A DNA stretch of 64,000 nt, taken from contig NC_027865.1 in the NCBI RefSeq assembly GCF_000187245.1, forward strand, positions 310,001 to 374,000, given 5' to 3'. A model generated the notes under the pieces. It saw nothing but the letters and a program-made list of their open reading frames with translations, was not told the origin of the DNA and searched no databases. Numbering within the stretch: the first letter of the stretch is position 1; every line of letters begins with the position of its first letter. Origin of the DNA: Ogataea parapolymorpha DL-1 (taxonomy: Eukaryota; Ascomycota; Pichiomycetes; Pichiales; Pichiaceae). Both the position numbers and the translations under genes were made by a program. This document shows positions 51,515 to 60,851 of the stretch, piece by piece.

Positions 51515-53284
51515 TCACCATGTCTCCTGTACATAGCTACCTTTATCTTCAAGAGCAATCAAGTACTTACGTGCTTCATCTTCAGTCCATTGGTTCATTT
51601 CGGCAAATATGGCTTCAAGAGTCAATCTGACTTGCGATGGCATCTTACCTGACGATCCACAGAGGAAGATTGATGCATTTTCGAACACAATGAGCCTGTT
51701 TACCAAGTCTTTATTCTTGTACAGCGTATCTTGCACGTAAGCAGAATTCTCTCTCGAGAAAGAAGGGAAAACGAGCAACTTTTCTTCTCGTTCTAGTTGT
51801 GACCAAAGTTGGCCGTAAAGATAGTCCTTGTTTGAATATCTGTGTCCCGGAAATAGGCACAGTGGCCGAGAAGGAGCATTTATTATGGATTCTTCAATGA
51901 GTGACTTAATAGGTGCAATCCCTGTTCCCGGACCAATCATCACTATGGGACGATCGTTCATGAAATTGTGGGCCATCCGATTTTTAACTAGTGAGCTCAC
52001 TATTAGATCCCCAGAGTTCAAAGTCTTTACCCACCGAGTGCAAACACCTCTTCTAAGCCGACGAATGATGGTTTTGTATTCAACTATTGCAATCGTAAGC
52101 TCTATGATTGATTTGTCTGGCTTCGAAGAGATTGAAAACAATCTTGGCTTTAATTGAGGGATCAACTCAGGCAAATAATTCAAGGGGATTTTTAAGGACG
52201 AAAATTCTTGGAGGACCTCCAAAATAGATCTGCGAGGCCTATTGGCATAGTCGTACAGTTGTTCACTTGCATTTAGCTTGGAGAACTCTCTTAATTTATC
52301 TTGTTCCATCTGGTCGGAAGCGAAATGCCAAGCGAGTGAAAAAAAAGAACGCCTTGGAATAGACATAATGTCCAAATGATGCATAATAAACGATTTGAGA
52401 GTAAGATTCTTAATAAGGCCCCCTTGAACTTTAATAGGTCCATCAATCTGCAGTGGGAGATCAGCAATGTTTGTCCATCCTTGTAATTCTATTAGGGCAT
52501 TCACATCTCTCAGATCATTTGCCGGATACAAAGACAACAAATCTCCAGGCTCATACGATAATACGCAATCAATGCACTCAAGTTTCAAAAGCCTAACATC
52601 TTGAAAATGGTCCACTGTGGTCAGTCTTTTGTTTTCAAGGACCACAAACTTCATCAGTTTCTCAGAATGATATTCCATGTGTCGCTCTATTGCATCCATC
52701 TTGATATTTGCTTCAGTATCAAGAGTCTTTTTTTGTGTTAAAGGTTTCAATAAAGTAGCAGGTTCAAGAAGCTCAGTTTCTGGAATTGGAAGCAAGCTGA
52801 CCGATAACGGAAATTGGGTCTTGAGGCTAGACAACACTATTTCCTCCCAAGCAGTATAAAATGCATCTACTCCTTCGGGAGCCTGCTCATTCCCTTCGCC
52901 TCTGATGCATAGTTCCTTAGCACCGAGTTGTAGAAATCTAGCATGAATTTTGCGCACAGCTGAGTTATATTTTGGGTAAGAGGAGTCGCCCAGACCGAAA
53001 CTGGAGAATTTAAGATGAGAGAAGAGATCTGAGGGTAATCGTTTCTTTAGCATAAACCTCCAAAATTTGCGGCCATTTCGAGGAATTTCACCTTGGCCCG
53101 CTGTAGAGCATATTATTATGAGACAATTAATATCGAGCAGTTCTTTGAGGTCAAACTCGTCTAAGGAGCAAACAGTCAAAACATATCTTTCGTATCGTAG
53201 TTTGCGAGAAAGGCAGTAAGCGTAGTCTTCCGAATTTCCCGTTTCCGAACCATAAAGAATTACTATAGGCTTTCTGTATCCCAT
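51515..53284 (-). CDS. TAH18: Diflavin NADPH reductase Tah18
   Basis: 589 residues. The flavodoxin (FMN) domain at ~6-150 has LYGSETGNSEDYA, STAGQGEIPRNGRKFW and GLGDSSYPKYN. The FAD domain at ~205-430 contains KPRLFSISSKP and the cysteine in RGVCTRW. The NADPH domain has GPGTGIAPIKSLIEE and LCGSSGKMP. Tah18 passes electrons from NADPH to Dre2 in the cytosolic iron-sulfur assembly pathway. S. cerevisiae Tah18 is 623 aa. It converges on TSR3, with 41 bp between stops. Confidence 0.95.
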   Translation of the reverse strand: MGYRKPIVILYGSETGNSEDYAYCLSRKLRYERYVLTVCSLDEFDLKELLDINCLIIICSTAGQGEIPRNGRKFWRFMLKKRLPSDLFSHLKFSSFGLGDSSYPKYNSAVRKIHARFLQLGAKELCIRGEGNEQAPEGVDAFYTAWEEIVLSSLKTQFPLSVSLLPIPETELLEPATLLKPLTQKKTLDTEANIKMDAIERHMEYHSEKLMKFVVLENKRLTTVDHFQDVRLLKLECIDCVLSYEPGDLLSLYPANDLRDVNALIELQGWTNIADLPLQIDGPIKVQGGLIKNLTLKSFIMHHLDIMSIPRRSFFSLAWHFASDQMEQDKLREFSKLNASEQLYDYANRPRRSILEVLQEFSSLKIPLNYLPELIPQLKPRLFSISSKPDKSIIELTIAIVEYKTIIRRLRRGVCTRWVKTLNSGDLIVSSLVKNRMAHNFMNDRPIVMIGPGTGIAPIKSLIEESIINAPSRPLCLFPGHRYSNKDYLYGQLWSQLEREEKLLVFPSFSRENSAYVQDTLYKNKDLVNRLIVFENASIFLCGSSGKMPSQVRLTLEAIFAEMNQWTEDEARKYLIALEDKGSYVQETW

Positions 53285-53410
53285 GCTAACTAAAAAGATG
53301 GAAATTTATTATATACATATTTTCTTCTTTTCGTAGGCCTGAATTGAAAAATCGCAGCTTCACGAGGCCTGCAAATTCGCGTGATAAATATTGAACCTTA
53401 TTTACTCCAT

Positions 53411-54812
53411 CTACCGAAGTTCTATATTATAGGAAGACCTCAGGGCCTCTCTCACTTTCTCATTTAACGCATTCACTTCCTCAGTGATGAGTGATCTATC
53501 CATTGATTGATAATTGACTCTATAGCATTGTGACCTTTTGCCCGTCTTTGGATGCACAAATTCATCAATTAGCTTTACACTTTCAGCCAAGTCACCTGCG
53601 ATTTCACGAACAATTTCCATCAAATCGTTTTCATGAAGAGCAGAAGCTTCGGTGGTGTTTTCAGGAAGCCAAAATGATATATCCCTTACAGAACCAGGAT
53701 ACTTGGAGTACGGTTTAAAGACCGAGATCTGGTTAGCTGTAAATTGTTTCTTGAACCTGTCGTCACTGGACCAGAAAAGTCTAATGTCGGGAATACCGAA
53801 AAGAAGCATTGCAATTCTGTCAAGACCTATTCCAAATGCCCAACCAATGCTATTTTCTATGCCAGACTTCAAAAGAACCTCGTTCTTAACAATTCCACAA
53901 CCGCAGCATTCTAACCAGCTATTATTCCACCAGACCTCAATCTGCCAAGAAGGTGTAGTCCACGGAAACTTATCTTGTAACCATCTCACCCGAAGTGGCT
54001 CTTTGAAATTCAATACATTAGCTCCGTTCTCTAGGGCTGCTTTTTTAGCTTCATTGAAAACCTGGTCAACCATAATTTCAATCGTTTTCTTTAGATGCAA
54101 AGTTATTAGTTTTGTTTCCAAGTCCGACATGTGGTCTTGTTTGGGATTCTGAACTGCATCAAAGATTGGATTGTCATCCTCGACAATAATATCTAGTTCT
54201 GGGAGAGCTGAAATATCAGACTCCACCTGGGAAACTAATAGATCTCCCAAAGATTCTCGAGACCATAATCGGCCACCTTCCAACTGGTGGAAAACTGGAT
54301 AATGAGTACGATCAATTTCGTCTTTTCGATACACGTCTCCCGAAATAAAGTACCCAGGCGTGGTGCAATTTTCAAAGCAAAAAGGTTCGTGGGCCGAGGT
54401 GTGTGTTCGAAGCACAAGATCTTTATTGATGTAGTATGTGTCGGATCTCGATCTGCCTGGATGATCCTCTGGAAATCCCAAAACATCAAAATTATCGTGT
54501 ACGGACACAACGGGATCGAAGTCGTTGTAGAAAGTGTATCCTAGATTCTTGAATCGACTTTCAATCAGTTCTCTCAAAATCCCTATTGGGTGGTTCGAAT
54601 TTTTGTGAAGATTCCTACCGACTAGAGACAAGATTCCTGGCCTAACATTTGTCCATTCGTCTGTAAGGTAGGTTTTCCCATTAATGACTATCCCCGAATT
54701 CACTTTCCAGTTAGTTCCTTCTGCACACATACTTACACCTCGAAAAGACATGTGTTACATAGCACTTCACAGCCTTACAGGCTCGCTTGTTGATGGCGAT
54801 AGTGCTGACCAT
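53411..54812 (-). CDS. MSF1: Mitochondrial phenylalanyl-tRNA synthetase Msf1, two exons
   Basis: The long frame 53411-54751 encodes a class II synthetase with YINKDLVLRTHTSAHE, FHQLEGGRLWSRE, EVWWNNSWLECCGCGIV and GIGLDRIAMLLFGIPDIRLFWSSD, plus a C-terminal anticodon-binding domain (SKYPGSVRDISFWLP). Its own N-terminus does not look like a presequence. Splicing a 49-nt intron (54688-54736) joins exon 2 in frame to an upstream exon (54737-54812) whose ATG opens MVSTIAINKRACKAVKCYV and ends VFSR, a basic, acid-free mitochondrial signal. The join is VFSR-F-INGKTYL. The spliced protein is 450 residues. It charges mitochondrial tRNA-Phe and is a single-chain enzyme. Confidence 0.88.
54688..54736 (-). 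other. 49-nt intron in MSF1
   Basis: On the minus strand: donor GTAAGT (54731-54736), branch point AACTAAC (54710-54716), acceptor GATAG (ending 54688). The intron has no stop in the unspliced frame, so retention would allow an in-frame start at 54751 giving a protein without presequence. Confidence 0.75.
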
Positions 54813-54924
54813 GAGAGAAGGTGATCTTGCGAGCTGTAAAAATTGGAACCCACTTAAAGTTACCCTGTCGAATGTGAAGTAAAGGGATACAGATTTTTTT
54901 TAGATTTTTCAATAGTATTAATTA

Positions 54925-55602
54925 ATGTTGAGGTCATCATACCTTTCCTTTCAAGGTGCTTCGAGCCGTCTTTTAAATTCCATTGCAGCCTCACCATGGA
55001 GACCTTTTATTCCAAGAAGGTATGGACACGAACTTGCACCTCAATATAAGCATCTCAAGAAAAAGCAAAAGGGCAGAGTTCCTGTAAGAACTGGATGTTC
55101 AGAGAAGGGGACAACCCTGAAATTCGGCTCCTATGGAATGAGATTAAAATCTGAGGGGACAAGGATAACGGCCGCACAATTGAGGGCTGCCGATAACGTA
55201 CTGATGAAATTTGTGAAGAAGGAAAACGGAATGTATTGGAAGCGTTTGTGTACAAACATTGCTGTCTGTATCAAGGGAAACGCAACTCGTATGGGAAAGG
55301 GAAAAGGTGCTTTTGATCATTGGGCTGCAAGAGTTCCTACGGGAAAGGTGGTTTTTGAGATCAGCGGTATGCACGAACAAAGTGCAAAGGATGCTCTTAG
55401 AAGAAGTTGTGAGAAGCTTCCAGGTGTCTGGGAGTTCATCACTAGGTCCGCCACACCCCGCTTGGGCTTAAGATTAGTTGGGGAACTTGCCACAAAAACG
55501 AACTATTATGAGAAGCTCAGACATAATCCTACGAAAAAGTTCGCAAACGTGATGAAATCAAAAGAGCATATGTATCAACGATACAACGGGAGAAGCCGCT
55601 AG
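54925..55602 (+). CDS. MRPL16: Mitochondrial ribosomal protein uL16m (Mrpl16)
   Basis: 225 residues. The presequence MLRSSYLSFQGASSRLL is followed by the L16 domain (KGRVPVRTGCSEKGTTLKFG, YGMRLKSEGTRITAAQLRAADN, TRMGKGKGAFDHWAARVPTG, EISGMHEQSAKDALRRSCEKLPG). The GKGKG loop sits near the peptidyl-transferase centre. Length is close to S. cerevisiae Mrpl16 (232 aa). It is divergent from MSF1, with 112 bp between starts, so two mitochondrial translation genes share one promoter region. Confidence 0.95.
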   Translation: MLRSSYLSFQGASSRLLNSIAASPWRPFIPRRYGHELAPQYKHLKKKQKGRVPVRTGCSEKGTTLKFGSYGMRLKSEGTRITAAQLRAADNVLMKFVKKENGMYWKRLCTNIAVCIKGNATRMGKGKGAFDHWAARVPTGKVVFEISGMHEQSAKDALRRSCEKLPGVWEFITRSATPRLGLRLVGELATKTNYYEKLRHNPTKKFANVMKSKEHMYQRYNGRSR

Positions 55603-55640
55603 AATTCTGCAAAACTGAGATTTACTTGTATATAGGCGTT

Positions 55641-56786
55641 TCAATTGATCACACTTTTCTCCAAAATCACCATGACTTTTGTGATGAAACCTTCCAAGTG
55701 AAATATGTCTTTGGAACCTAGAGAAAGCCTTTCATCGTATATCGAACTGGCTGAAATGACGGCTTTCCTCACTTCTGATTTATTTTTGATGTCAAGGGTC
55801 CCAGTAAAATCCCATATGGTCATTGTCAGCTTTTTCAAGAGCAGCTTTGCCGGAATGGCATGAGCCAGCAACTCATATAAAATAGATCTTGCTTGTTGTA
55901 ATCTTGATACGGATCGATCTTTGCAAATGCCAGTGACTAACTCATGAAGAACATCAGCCCAGTCAGGTTTTATGATGGGGGTCGTTATGCTGACGGTATC
56001 GTGATTCATGTACATAGCTTCCATCATCATTATTGACATTCTAAGATTTCTTTCAGAAGCATCAGATATTCTCTTGAATATTATGTTTCTTTGCTCGTCG
56101 TCATCAGGAAAGGCTTTTTTCGCATGGTGCTCCTTCCTTAAAATCATTCCTAAAACTCCAGCGCATGCAGAGGTGGTCGGAGACGCAATTCTGATAGGCA
56201 ATGTACGTGACTTTATTGGATCGATGATATTGGAGGTCGAGTTACAGATTAGTATCAGCCTGATGTTGGCCGAATATTTCTCCATGGTTCTTCTCAATGC
56301 TGCTTGTGCATCTCTGGTGAGTAGCTCTGCTTCATTGATAATGACAACCTTGAATTTCTTCTTGCCCGAATTTTGCTCCTTTGTGTTTGGTGACATTACA
56401 GCATTTTCAAACCTGGAAAAATCGAGACTTTCAATCTGGCCAATCTCCTTGAGCAAATCTTGTATAACAATTCGATCATTGTTACCCATATCACTGGGGG
56501 TAATTTCTAAATGGAAGGAGGAGGATATGACATTGAATTCGAGCTTTCTGCCCGAAGGCAAATTGAAAGCTTTCACATCGACCCTCAGTCTTTCGGTGCC
56601 AGCTCCATAAATTTCTCTCAGTGTTGCAAGAACTCGTGTTTTTTTCCCAGCACCAGGTGGCCCATACACCAAGAGATGAGGAAACTCTCCCGAACTTGCC
56701 ATAACTTGCAACTGTCTCGAGATTTTTGGATGAAAATCCAACTCACTGAGAGTTCTTGGTCTATATTTATCGGCCCAAAGGGACAT
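55641..56786 (-). CDS. RFC5: Replication factor C subunit 5
   Basis: 381 residues. Clamp-loader AAA+ features: N-terminal MSLWADKYRPRTLSEL, P-loop GPPGAGKKTR, ITPSDMGNNDRIVIQDLLKEI, INEAELLTRDAQAALRRTMEKYSANIRLILICNS, and a collar domain ending KDIFHLEGFITKVMVIL. The GKKT P-loop, NEA in place of DEAD and the IDPIKSRTLPIR form fit Rfc5, which does not hydrolyse ATP. S. cerevisiae Rfc5 is 354 aa. It loads PCNA as part of RFC and alternative clamp loaders. It converges on MRPL16, with 38 bp between stops. Confidence 0.95.
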   Translation of the reverse strand: MSLWADKYRPRTLSELDFHPKISRQLQVMASSGEFPHLLVYGPPGAGKKTRVLATLREIYGAGTERLRVDVKAFNLPSGRKLEFNVISSSFHLEITPSDMGNNDRIVIQDLLKEIGQIESLDFSRFENAVMSPNTKEQNSGKKKFKVVIINEAELLTRDAQAALRRTMEKYSANIRLILICNSTSNIIDPIKSRTLPIRIASPTTSACAGVLGMILRKEHHAKKAFPDDDEQRNIIFKRISDASERNLRMSIMMMEAMYMNHDTVSITTPIIKPDWADVLHELVTGICKDRSVSRLQQARSILYELLAHAIPAKLLLKKLTMTIWDFTGTLDIKNKSEVRKAVISASSIYDERLSLGSKDIFHLEGFITKVMVILEKSVIN

Positions 56787-56943
56787 CTCCTATACCAAAT
56801 TTGCCCAACTATCAAAGTACAGCCGAATGAGAGACGCGTCAGAACGTAAATCATATTTTTCGAGACCCCAAGCACCCTTACACCACATTTTCAACAAATT
56901 GTAAAAAAATAAATTAGCCAGTAGCATATATGATCAATCTCAG

Positions 56944-57948
56944 ATGAGTTCAGATTTCTCTTCCGACAGTGATTTCTGTTCTACATGCAAAAAGGAAAAA
57001 TTCAAGTATAGATGTCCGAAATGTGGATATAGAAGCTGTTCACTAGTATGTTATAGAGAGCACAAGAATATGACCCGTTGCTCTGGAAACAGTGATCTGA
57101 CTTCAAATTTTGTCAGCTATAAAACTAAAGAACAACTTTCAAGCAAAGATGTACAAAGGGATTATAATCTACTTCTGCGAATTTCACGAAAAGTAGAACT
57201 GGGTAAGCAGGAGGCGAGGTCTACGAAATTGTTGAATCGTAACAGCAAGCATTTGAATGACCGAAAAAAGCGACAACGAAGCTTTCTTCAAGCGTTCAGC
57301 TACTATGCGAACAAGAGCGGGGTACATATAATTGAGCTTCCTGAAGGCATGTTGCGTAAACGATTAAACAGATCATACTATGATGCTAAAAGAAATATTT
57401 GCTGCTGGACAATAGAATGGGTAATTATCAACTCCCGTTTGGATAAGATGCACACGGTGCTTTCGCATGATAACCACGAAGATGACTCCTTGGCAAAATT
57501 GCTTCCGAATGACATTCACGTCAAGATGCAAGAAAAGTTTGCTGCTCACTCTCTACCCCCTGGACCAAGAACAGAAATTAGATCGCTGATTCCAAGATCA
57601 GATAATGGCTCGTTAGCTTCATCGCTGGGTGAAGAGGGAGAAGAGATACAAGATAAAGTAAAGAAACTCCACCTTCATTATTTCCTACGATCCGAAGTAA
57701 CGAGCGACGTGTTTATATCACTCCGCGAAGATATGTCGATCAAGTCTATACTGAAAGACCAGTCGGTCATTGAATTTCCTACTATTTATTTGTCAATGGA
57801 GCCCATAATCCAAGATAAGATTGTTGTGGAGCAGCTGATTGAAAGAAATTCTAACATAAATAAAGTACGTATTCCTATGGGGGAAGCGACATCCAGTGAT
57901 GACGAGCCCCCTGAGGAAACTTCGATCAAGCATCAATTGGAAAATTGA
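56944..57948 (+). CDS. BCD1: Box C/D snoRNP assembly factor Bcd1
   Basis: 334 residues. N-terminal zf-HIT finger CSTCKKEKFKYRCPKCGYRSCSLVCYREHKNMTRC (residues ~13-47), with the C2-C2, C2-H-C spacing of the family. The following helical region (SFLQAFSYYANKSGVHIIELPEGMLRKRLNRSYYD) and the central block matching CWTIEW are Bcd1-like. Bcd1 is needed for stable accumulation of box C/D snoRNAs, probably as Nop58 joins. Start is 157 bp from divergent RFC5; stop is 46 bp from convergent IPI1. Confidence 0.88.
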   Translation: MSSDFSSDSDFCSTCKKEKFKYRCPKCGYRSCSLVCYREHKNMTRCSGNSDLTSNFVSYKTKEQLSSKDVQRDYNLLLRISRKVELGKQEARSTKLLNRNSKHLNDRKKRQRSFLQAFSYYANKSGVHIIELPEGMLRKRLNRSYYDAKRNICCWTIEWVIINSRLDKMHTVLSHDNHEDDSLAKLLPNDIHVKMQEKFAAHSLPPGPRTEIRSLIPRSDNGSLASSLGEEGEEIQDKVKKLHLHYFLRSEVTSDVFISLREDMSIKSILKDQSVIEFPTIYLSMEPIIQDKIVVEQLIERNSNINKVRIPMGEATSSDDEPPEETSIKHQLEN

Positions 57949-57994
57949 CTGACAGGAATTCTCCAATGAACCGAGAATTTTATATCTGTATGAA

Positions 57995-59152
57995 TCAGTT
58001 ATACACGTCTTCATTGTGTAGAAGCGCAATTTCTTTCAAAACTCTTTCCAGTGATGAGGCAGATAATCTCAATTCAGAGTCACTGTCATCATCATTCAAG
58101 ATTTCAGTGAGGCCCTCAAGAATTCCCTCATAATATATTTCCATCAATAGTTTGCGGCGATTTATTAAATCATGAGACGAGTAATCCTCCAGATTAATGT
58201 TTGTCGTTTTTTGTGCACAATGTTTCTGGCGATCTTCTTTGCACTTCGACATCCTTACTTCCAGGCAGGTTGGTGGGTTGAAGAATCTCAGCAACTTTAA
58301 ATTGCCATAAGGGTCGGTGCCACTGGGAATCATGTAAGCAGAAGTCGTGGAATGAATTTGTGATTCTTGGCTAAACAATATATGATCCGGGTTATTTTCA
58401 TGCCTGCTTGCTCTCAATGCGCCAAGCTCTAGAAACTTGCTCAAAAGCTTGAGCTGAAACAACCTTTGATGCCTTTTAGTCGTTGCACTTTTTATAGAAG
58501 TTAGGGTTGCAGTATTAGTCGTAACTCTGAAACTGGTAGATTGTAATGTCAAATGCTCCTGCTCGCCACTCCTCCATCCTATCAACTGGATAAGACTTCG
58601 CAATATTTTACCCCAATGGTCTCGCACCACTGCATTCGTTAAAAAAGGTCGATGGGAATCGATCAATATATCGAGAAACCTAACGCTATCATTTCTTATC
58701 GATTGGCTGATGTGACTCATGCCTGAAAGTACAAACAGTACAATAGACGATTGATGCAACACCAAGAGCTCTGTTTTTGCGTTGGCCAACTTTTTGAAGA
58801 TAATCATGCAGCGTTCTCTAATGATTTTGGACTGGTCTAGAATCAACGATTTGAGTTTGCTGATAAGCTGATCAAAAGGGAAATTATTATGAAAATCATT
58901 CTTTTCAATGTCTCTTTCAATCTGGACAAGAACTTCATGTCTTGATGATGGTGAGTGATGCTTTAAAAGCGATAGAAGTCTGAGGTATTCTTGGTCATCA
59001 GTCTGGCTCGATAATAGCTGTGATTTGACTCGAATACTTTTGGACTGGAATGCAGTGTTTGTCACATTTGAAGACTTAGTTACCGTCTTTCCAACTTTCA
59101 GTCTAACCTTCTCAAAATCTTTCTGCTTTTTCGTCTTGCTCCTGGGTGCCAT
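57995..59152 (-). CDS. IPI1: Rix1-complex subunit Ipi1 (TEX10 family)
   Basis: 385 residues. Lysine-rich start MAPRSKTKKQKDFEKVRLKVGK and HEAT-like helices (LRLLSLLKHHSPSSRHEVL, QSIRNDSVRFLDILIDSH, HWGKILRSLIQLIGW) match the Ipi1_N domain. Ipi1 works with Rix1 and Ipi3 in pre-60S maturation. S. cerevisiae Ipi1 is 334 aa. The start is 150 bp from the divergent BRL1 gene, with a T-rich promoter. Confidence 0.88.
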   Translation of the reverse strand: MAPRSKTKKQKDFEKVRLKVGKTVTKSSNVTNTAFQSKSIRVKSQLLSSQTDDQEYLRLLSLLKHHSPSSRHEVLVQIERDIEKNDFHNNFPFDQLISKLKSLILDQSKIIRERCMIIFKKLANAKTELLVLHQSSIVLFVLSGMSHISQSIRNDSVRFLDILIDSHRPFLTNAVVRDHWGKILRSLIQLIGWRSGEQEHLTLQSTSFRVTTNTATLTSIKSATTKRHQRLFQLKLLSKFLELGALRASRHENNPDHILFSQESQIHSTTSAYMIPSGTDPYGNLKLLRFFNPPTCLEVRMSKCKEDRQKHCAQKTTNINLEDYSSHDLINRRKLLMEIYYEGILEGLTEILNDDDSDSELRLSASSLERVLKEIALLHNEDVYN

Positions 59153-59301
59153 CTTTTAGCGCTTTTTTTTTTTTCAATTTTTTAAATTTTTTGCTTTGAT
59201 AGACGTATGTCTATGCATAAAATTAACTCAATCATCGAACAGTTGAGGCTATAAAGAAAGAAGAAAAACGCTCTTTGTGATTTTCATTACACTTTGAATA
59301 C

Positions 59302-60441
59302 ATGGATCACTTCAGCTATTTGACTTTAAATGATGAATTTGAAGTAGAGGGAGGTCTGCTGAACTTATCATTGGCAAACACGACAGATAACGTTGACCCT
59401 GAGAGGAATTCGGATGAGGACGTCTCTATGCCTGATGTATCTTTTTACCAGGACCAAGAAAAGCCAACTAATATGGATGGTCAAAGACCCAGCATCGTTG
59501 GTGATTTGAAAGGACAGGTGAATCAAACGTCTAGGATAATTGATATTTTTCATCCAACTGAGTCGGGCGCACGCTTAGCTCGGTCAGGAAGACGCAATAA
59601 CAAGATTCAGAGAAATGCGGAAATCGAGTTTATAGGAGACGCGAAACTGCAGCATGCTGAAGAATCTCCACTGCGCTGCGATGGGACTGGATCAGTAGCG
59701 AAACAACGAAATGTAATTGAAACTGAAAACGAAGATTCATTTTCGGAATCAAAGGCAAGAGAAACAGAACCTTACGACTTTCAAGTTCATAACCATTATT
59801 ACTTTTCTTTCAATTTACCTCGAGAGGACTCTGCACGACTGCCTCAACCATGGACACAGGAGTCAAAACCTTGTTTCAAGGTACCATATTTATTATTGAC
59901 TTACCTACAAATTTTGTTAAACACTTTGACGGCATGTTACTGCTTGAAACTTGGCTATGATGGCATACAGGGTATAAAGGTTGATATCGAAAGAGCAGTC
60001 AAACAAAAGATTCATACTTCCTACTTTGAAATAGAAGCATGCCGAAGAAAATATGTTGAGAATCACTGTGATCCCTATACGCGACTTCCAGCTTTACAGG
60101 AAACATGCCTACAATGGGAAGCTTGCATGAACAGAAACCCATTCCTTTCAGTGTCCTATACTACTCTATTGGCTGAGATTCTTGGAACCATTTTGAGCTC
60201 TTTTGCAGAGCCTTTAAATGTCAAAAGTTTTTCTTTACTGTTTATGATCTTGGGCTTTTGTTATTTGTCCAACTTTGGGTGGGGATTTCTGAGATCTGGT
60301 ACATACTACGGCTGGAATCATAAGGACGCCAACCTCGATGTCAAAGCGGTAAAGATACCGGTGTCGCGTGAGTCAAATTACCAGAAATTCTCCAATCAAA
60401 TCACTATACCCGAACGCACCGATGATACCCAATCCCACTGA
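59302..60441 (+). CDS. BRL1: Nuclear-envelope protein of the Brl1/Brr6 family
   Basis: 379 residues. The N-terminal ~170 residues are acidic and disordered. The conserved domain (~185-345) has a first membrane span (PYLLLTYLQILLNTLTACYCL), a luminal loop with four conserved cysteines (EACRRKYVENHC ... ETCLQWEACMNRN) and a second span (LLFMILGFCYLSNFGWGFL). These form the disulfide-bonded loop typical of Brl1/Brr6. The proteins aid membrane fusion during nuclear pore assembly. The long N-terminus favours Brl1 over the shorter Brr6. Confidence 0.82.
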   Translation: MDHFSYLTLNDEFEVEGGLLNLSLANTTDNVDPERNSDEDVSMPDVSFYQDQEKPTNMDGQRPSIVGDLKGQVNQTSRIIDIFHPTESGARLARSGRRNNKIQRNAEIEFIGDAKLQHAEESPLRCDGTGSVAKQRNVIETENEDSFSESKARETEPYDFQVHNHYYFSFNLPREDSARLPQPWTQESKPCFKVPYLLLTYLQILLNTLTACYCLKLGYDGIQGIKVDIERAVKQKIHTSYFEIEACRRKYVENHCDPYTRLPALQETCLQWEACMNRNPFLSVSYTTLLAEILGTILSSFAEPLNVKSFSLLFMILGFCYLSNFGWGFLRSGTYYGWNHKDANLDVKAVKIPVSRESNYQKFSNQITIPERTDDTQSH

Positions 60442-60851
60442 CATTCAAAGTTGACTTTAGATCCAAATGTGTTCACTTTGTGGGAACTAAAATTGGGATT
60501 TGCAATTTAATGCCGTTTCTTTGAGACTTTGGGGTGCAAACGCGAACTAAAAGCCAGCCACGCTGCTGCGAAAAAAAAAAGGCTCTGCGAATAATGTCTT
60601 CTGATTACTACATCAGGAAATAGTCAGATAATAATTTACTAAAATGATAATAAGCTAATGTTGTTATTACGCATGTTTTGCGTTAAACTGTATTTTATTT
60701 ATCAATCGCCGAAGAATAACCAAGATGGCTGGTCTCTATCTACCGATTAATGATTAGCTCTTTTTCGTTTGTCATGCCATAGTCGCTCTCCCAGCTTGGG
60801 TATAAATTTACGCAGTCCCGCTGGCACTCACATCATTCCGGCTATATTGAA
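60442..60851 (+). promoter_or_regulatory. Promoter region of the PRY-type gene with TATA box
   Basis: 410 bp between BRL1 and the PRY-type gene. A clean TATAAATT at 60801-60808 lies 51 bp before the ATG, and A-runs occur near 60570. No other gene seen. Confidence 0.55.

Noticed and set aside
56008..56610. 200-codon plus-strand frame opposite RFC5
   Set aside because: Antisense shadow of RFC5, with no conserved motif.
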